7,103 bases of DNA, from the NCBI GenBank assembly GCA_937914675.1, contig CALDOC010000531.1, positions 1 through 7,103 of the forward strand. The letters are read 5' to 3'. The notes below the pieces were generated by a model that saw only the letters and a list, made by a program, of their open reading frames with translations, was not told where the DNA came from and searched no databases. A program made the translations under genes and the position numbers. Every line of letters begins with the position of its first letter. The first letter of the stretch is position 1. Below, one piece after another: positions 5,536 to 7,103 of this stretch. The DNA is from an uncultured Sulfurimonas sp. Lineage in GTDB: Bacteria > Campylobacterota > Campylobacteria > Campylobacterales > Sulfurimonadaceae.

Positions 5536-7103
5536 TTACGACGAGCAGCTAATATGAGAAATGCCAGCGATTTCAAAGAATTCAGAAGGCTTTCCTCTAT
5601 AGTATTTCTTCTCTATTTCAGAGGAGTGCTCAGCGTATGGGTTCGTCATGACTTCTTGCAACTCTTTAATGAGCGTATAATCTCCCTTTTGAGCCTCTTT
5701 ATACGCAGGCACAAGAAACCACTCTCGTAGCGTGTATTTTGGGTTGACTTGTTTCATCTCTTTTGAGAGCTTTTGGCGGGATTCTGGAGTAGCTACGTCA
5801 ATAAGTGATTTCCACATTTGTAGCCACTCGGACCAGCTATTTAAAATTTTCTTATCATATTTTGAATTACCGTAAAAGCTTTTAGTGATAGCAGAGATAT
5901 CATCAGGTATGTGTGATAGTTCACGAAAAAAGATAGTGTAATCGACAGAGGTTGCCATCATTAGCTTTATAAGTTCATTGAATAGAGTAGCGTTAAAACT
6001 TAGTAAACCTAGCTTTGAAGCCCACATCCGTATCATTCTGGTTTGCATGACCTCGGAGAAGCCAGCTTTAATCTCATCTAGTTGCTCTATCTCCTTCTCA
6101 TATGAGCGAAGTAAGGGTTGCAGAGCTTTACAAAACATAGCAAAGTTACGCTCGGCGGCTTGAGGTTGATTAAGAAATGAGAAGTGAACTCCGCCACCCG
6201 TCCACGGCTGATATTTAGGATCGAACATATCTATGAATCCAAATGGACCGTAATCGAGAGTGAAGCCGCCCGCCGCACAGTTGTCGCCGTTAAAATTCCC
6301 TTGGCAGTAGCCAACGCGAATCCAATTCGCCACAAGCGAGGTGAGGCGATCGCGAAACTCACGAGCTAACAACACCACTTTTTCATGGAGAGTTAAATTT
6401 GCGTCAATGACCTCTCCATATTCGCGATCAATTAAGTGCAAGACAATCATCTCGAGCTCTTCCATCGCTTTAGGATGCTCGTTTTTACGCGCGCGGCGAC
6501 CAAAAAGCTCAAGCTGACCTACTCGAAGAAAAGATGGCGCTACCCGCGTCGTGATAGCGACGGCTTCTTCTATCATAACTTCGGGATCCTTGGAATATGA
6601 ACCGTTTCGAAACCATGGTCGTCTGACTTTTTCTGTTTGTGATACGTATAAACTCAAAGAGCGCGACGTTGGAACTCCGAGAGCATGCATATGTTCCTGA
6701 GCCAAAAATTCTCTAATGCTTGAACGAAATACCGCGCGACCGTCAGCTCCACGACAGTAAGGCGTTCTACCACCGCCTTTAAGCTGCATTTCCCAGCGCT
6801 TGCCATTTATGACAGCTTCAAGGATAGATATGGCTCGACCGTCGCCGTATCCGTTTCCCGTTTTAAAAGGACACTGTTCGTAGTATTCCGCGCCATAGAT
6901 GGAAAGAGCGTATCCCGTCGCCCAACCAATACGACGTAATGGCTTGGGTAATTGCGAGGCATCGCCGGAGAAGAGTCTCATAAAATCCTCTGACGTTGCC
7001 AGATTATCGCTTAAGCCAAGCTCTTCAAAGAAGTTCTTGCTATGCGCAACGTAAACGGGAGCTTCGATTGGAGTAGGGTTTACCGGGACGTAATGCCCAC
7101 TAA
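5536..7103 (-). CDS. selO: SelO/YdiU-family protein adenylyltransferase (5' end beyond window)
   Basis: SelO proteins (UPF0061) have an inverted pseudokinase-like active site and move AMP from ATP to Ser, Thr or Tyr of target proteins. In E. coli and mitochondria this is tied to redox stress. At least 521 codons are here, because the frame stays open past the Met at 6981 to the window edge, through SGHYVPVNPTPIEAPVYV and KNFFEELGLSDNL. The Met at 6981 is therefore internal. Counting from it: CPFKTGNGYGDGRA (37-50), the ATP-binding lysine in QLKGGGRTPY (K68), SSIREFL with E91, TRVAPSFLR (145-153), the catalytic NGDN (D233, N234) and the metal-binding LDYGPFGF (D243). The C-terminus is HISCSS, with Cys479 third from the end, where animal SelO carries selenocysteine and E. 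coli has Cys. The E. coli disulfide partner region (FICNHSD) is replaced by YQPWTGGG. The long N-terminus and GYALSIYG signature suggest the subgroup also seen in some algae. All active-site residues appear intact. Confidence 0.95.
   Translation of the reverse strand, partial: SGHYVPVNPTPIEAPVYVAHSKNFFEELGLSDNLATSEDFMRLFSGDASQLPKPLRRIGWATGYALSIYGAEYYEQCPFKTGNGYGDGRAISILEAVINGKRWEMQLKGGGRTPYCRGADGRAVFRSSIREFLAQEHMHALGVPTSRSLSLYVSQTEKVRRPWFRNGSYSKDPEVMIEEAVAITTRVAPSFLRVGQLELFGRRARKNEHPKAMEELEMIVLHLIDREYGEVIDANLTLHEKVVLLAREFRDRLTSLVANWIRVGYCQGNFNGDNCAAGGFTLDYGPFGFIDMFDPKYQPWTGGGVHFSFLNQPQAAERNFAMFCKALQPLLRSYEKEIEQLDEIKAGFSEVMQTRMIRMWASKLGLLSFNATLFNELIKLMMATSVDYTIFFRELSHIPDDISAITKSFYGNSKYDKKILNSWSEWLQMWKSLIDVATPESRQKLSKEMKQVNPKYTLREWFLVPAYKEAQKGDYTLIKELQEVMTNPYAEHSSEIEKKYYRGKPSEFFEIAGISHISCSS

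Overview
The window is about 7.1 kb of AT-rich bacterial DNA. It holds three intact ATPase or helicase genes, a roughly 0.9 kb decayed intergenic stretch, and the 3' part of a SelO-type protein adenylyltransferase gene that runs off the right edge. The low GC, the codon use and the style of the PIF1-like helicase suggest a Campylobacterota (epsilonproteobacterial) genome of the Sulfurimonas/Sulfurovum kind. This is an impression from protein style, not the result of a search.

Layout, left to right. 1-239 holds no gene I can support. 240-1964 (minus) is a PIF1/RecD2-like superfamily 1B helicase with all core motifs and a C-terminal helix-turn-helix. 2099-3262 (minus) is an ATPase_2 (PF01637)-type P-loop ATPase with a C-terminal winged helix. 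3263-4143 is a divergent intergenic region. It carries a near-consensus promoter and operator-like palindromes for the leftward ATPase, a nested inverted repeat of unknown role, two frameshifted gene remnants on opposite strands, and a 22-bp-periodic repeat array over an extended -10 promoter for the rightward gene. 4144-5391 (plus) is an AAA_14 + DUF4143 ATPase with a PD-(D/E)XK-like C-terminal motif. 5392-5535 is a convergent spacer with a hairpin. 5536 to the window end (minus) is SelO, whose reading frame stays open to the last base, so the true start lies outside.

The two ATPases are divergently transcribed and both carry dense palindromic or direct-repeat sequence over their promoters. 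This points to tight, possibly autogenous, control. The helicase has a dyad upstream as well. Nothing in the sequence proves that the three ATPase genes act together: they lie in separate transcription units with decayed DNA between them, as in an accessory or recombination-prone locus. SelO looks less AT-rich and is probably an ordinary resident gene next to that region.
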